A stretch of DNA of 7,634 nucleotides from Massilia sp. (GTDB lineage Bacteria; Pseudomonadota; Gammaproteobacteria; Burkholderiales; Burkholderiaceae_D): contig DOUW01000500.1 of NCBI GenBank assembly GCA_003520365.1, forward strand, positions 609 to 8,242, in the 5' to 3' direction. The notes beneath the pieces are model-generated. The model did not search any database. It saw only the letters and a list, made by a program, of their open reading frames with translations, and was not told where the DNA came from. The translations under genes were made by a program, and so were the position numbers. The number at the start of each line of letters is the position of its first letter. Positions within the stretch are counted from its first letter, which is position 1. Positions 6,628 through 7,634 of the stretch are shown here, piece by piece.

Positions 6628-6786
6628 TCAGGAACGATTGGAAAGCAATCGCGATTGTTGCGCCTCCAAGGCCAGATGAACTTGGGCCGGATCAAGAGGG
6701 GATGCTTGTGTGCGATACGGCTGCGCGGAGGCTTGATGGCTTTTTGTTACATCGGCACCGCAAGCCATGCCACGTTTAGTATGCAT
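6628..6786 (-). pseudogene. Possible out-of-frame N-terminal part of the LysM gene
   Basis: A 52-residue frame starts at ATG 6786 (second ATG at 6768) and ends at TGA 6630-6628, overlapping the upstream extension of the LysM frame. Its later part (YRTQASPLDPAQVHLALEAQ) looks like real protein, and it ends just where the LysM frame takes over. Changing from this frame to the LysM frame needs the equivalent of one missing base, so a single-base deletion, or a sequencing error, between about 6690 and 6630 would explain both halves. I see no obvious slippery site for programmed frameshifting. It could also be a chance frame. Confidence 0.4.
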
Positions 6787-6823
6787 ACTCGACTCTGCCG
6801 TGTCGTAGCGTATCGTTAATAGA

Positions 6824-6832
6824 TGTTATAGT
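6824..6832 (+). promoter_or_regulatory. Extended -10 promoter upstream of the RsbR-like gene
   Basis: TG-T-TATAGT at 6824-6832 is a five-of-six -10 with the extended TG motif; the -35 region is poor, as is common for such promoters. The start would be near 6839, leaving about 80 nt of leader. The rest of 6833-6917 shows no further clear site. Confidence 0.45.
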
Positions 6833-6917
6833 TGGTCATTTTTCCAATCATGGGAACAGTGCGCCAGTCTTCCGCGCACGACCCGAACCATCCAAAACCG
6901 ACCGAGGACAAGAAGAG

Positions 6918-7634
6918 ATGACCACGAAGGACAACGCCGCCCGCATCAGCCAGCTTATCCAGGATCACGAAGCCGAGATCGGCTCGCAATGGATTGCCCA
7001 GCTTGAAGCCCTGACCGTGCGCGGCACCGCCAGCTCGAAACAGCAACTGCGTGACCACTGCCAGCAGTTCCTGGCCACCTTCGCGACCGCCACCCGTGGC
7101 GGCGAGCTGGAGAACATCGAACACCGTTCCTGGGACGAGGTGCGCGACCTGCTGGCCGAGATCTCGTCCACCCGCGCCAAGACCGGCTCGACCCCGAGCG
7201 AGACCGCGACCTTCGTGTTCTCGCTGAAGCAGCCGGTGTTCTCGCAACTGACCGCCGCCTACGCCGGCCAACCCGAGATCCTGGCCGCCGCCTCCTGGTC
7301 GATCAGCACGCTGCTCGACAAGCTGGGCCTGTACACCATCGAAGTGTTCCAGAAGGCCAAGGACCAGATCATCGTGCGCCAGCAGCAGGAACTGCTGGAG
7401 CTGTCGACCCCGGTCGTGAAGCTGTGGAACGGCATCCTGGCGCTGCCGCTGATCGGCACCCTGGACTCGGCCCGCACCCAGGTGGTGATGGAAAACATCC
7501 TGCAGAAGATCGTCGACACCGGCGCCGTCATCGCCATCATCGACATCACCGGCGTGCCGACCGTCGACACCCTGGTCGCCCAGCACCTGATGAAGACCAT
7601 CGCCGCCGCGCGCCTGATGGGCGCCGACTGCATC
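6918..7634 (+). CDS. RsbR-like stressosome protein with STAS domain (3' end beyond window)
   Basis: The frame runs 239 codons to the window edge without a stop. Residues 1 to about 155 form an all-helical sensor-type domain like the N-terminus of RsbR co-antagonists (SQWIAQLEAL near 23-32, SISTLLDKLGLYTIEVFQKA near 128-147). A linker helix (QIIVRQQQELLELSTPVVKLW, about 150-170) leads into a STAS domain with the strand VIAIIDITGVPTVDT (about 204-218). T211 in DITG sits where RsbRA of Bacillus subtilis carries its phosphorylated threonine (T171). Such proteins form the stressosome with RsbS and the kinase RsbT, which lie right next to them in typical operons, but the window ends first. ATG 6918 is supported by GAGGA at 6904-6908. 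Codon use returns to the strongly GC-rich style, unlike the minus-strand block before it. Confidence 0.88.
   Translation, partial: MTTKDNAARISQLIQDHEAEIGSQWIAQLEALTVRGTASSKQQLRDHCQQFLATFATATRGGELENIEHRSWDEVRDLLAEISSTRAKTGSTPSETATFVFSLKQPVFSQLTAAYAGQPEILAAASWSISTLLDKLGLYTIEVFQKAKDQIIVRQQQELLELSTPVVKLWNGILALPLIGTLDSARTQVVMENILQKIVDTGAVIAIIDITGVPTVDTLVAQHLMKTIAAARLMGADCI

Noticed and set aside
6453..6695. 80-residue minus-strand frame starting at TTG 6695
   Set aside because: It is Arg/Asp-rich with no domain pattern and overlaps the better-supported LysM frame.

Overview
The window looks like a chromosomal segment of a high-GC betaproteobacterium, most likely Oxalobacteraceae (Massilia/Janthinobacterium-like). 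That placement is inferred from the GC-rich codon usage, the style of the pssA, rpsO and pnp proteins and the REP-like repeat; no database search was possible.

Layout, left to right. Positions 1-190 hold no credible gene but a large imperfect palindrome whose ends are themselves small hairpins, a REP-pair or MITE-like element. At 354-1130 (+) lies an exported SIMPL (DUF541) domain protein. At 1247-2107 (+) lies pssA, phosphatidylserine synthase, behind a good promoter. Converging on it is a minus-strand lipoprotein gene (2156-2665) with two BamE/SmpA-like repeats. From a divergent promoter region run rpsO (2843-3112), a strong terminator, a structured leader and pnp (3307-5409), the conserved S15-PNPase pair, closed by a terminator that can also work for the genes coming from the other side.

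Positions 5494-6786 are an accessory-looking minus-strand block with less uniform codon usage: a damaged or oddly started LysM protein with a lytic-transglycosylase-like segment, an overlapping gene for an exported four-cysteine protein of LprI (lysozyme inhibitor-like, DUF1311) type, and a 42-residue single-span membrane protein. A peptidoglycan-attacking enzyme overlapping a lysozyme-inhibitor-like gene suggests an effector/immunity or phage-lysis remnant. This is the most unusual part of the window.

From 6918 to the right edge runs an RsbR-like stressosome protein (RsbR N-terminal domain plus STAS domain), cut by the window end. It probably begins a stressosome operon.

Working together: pssA and the BamE-like lipoprotein belong to envelope biogenesis, rpsO-pnp to translation and RNA turnover, the minus-strand block to cell-wall attack and protection, and the last gene to stress signalling.
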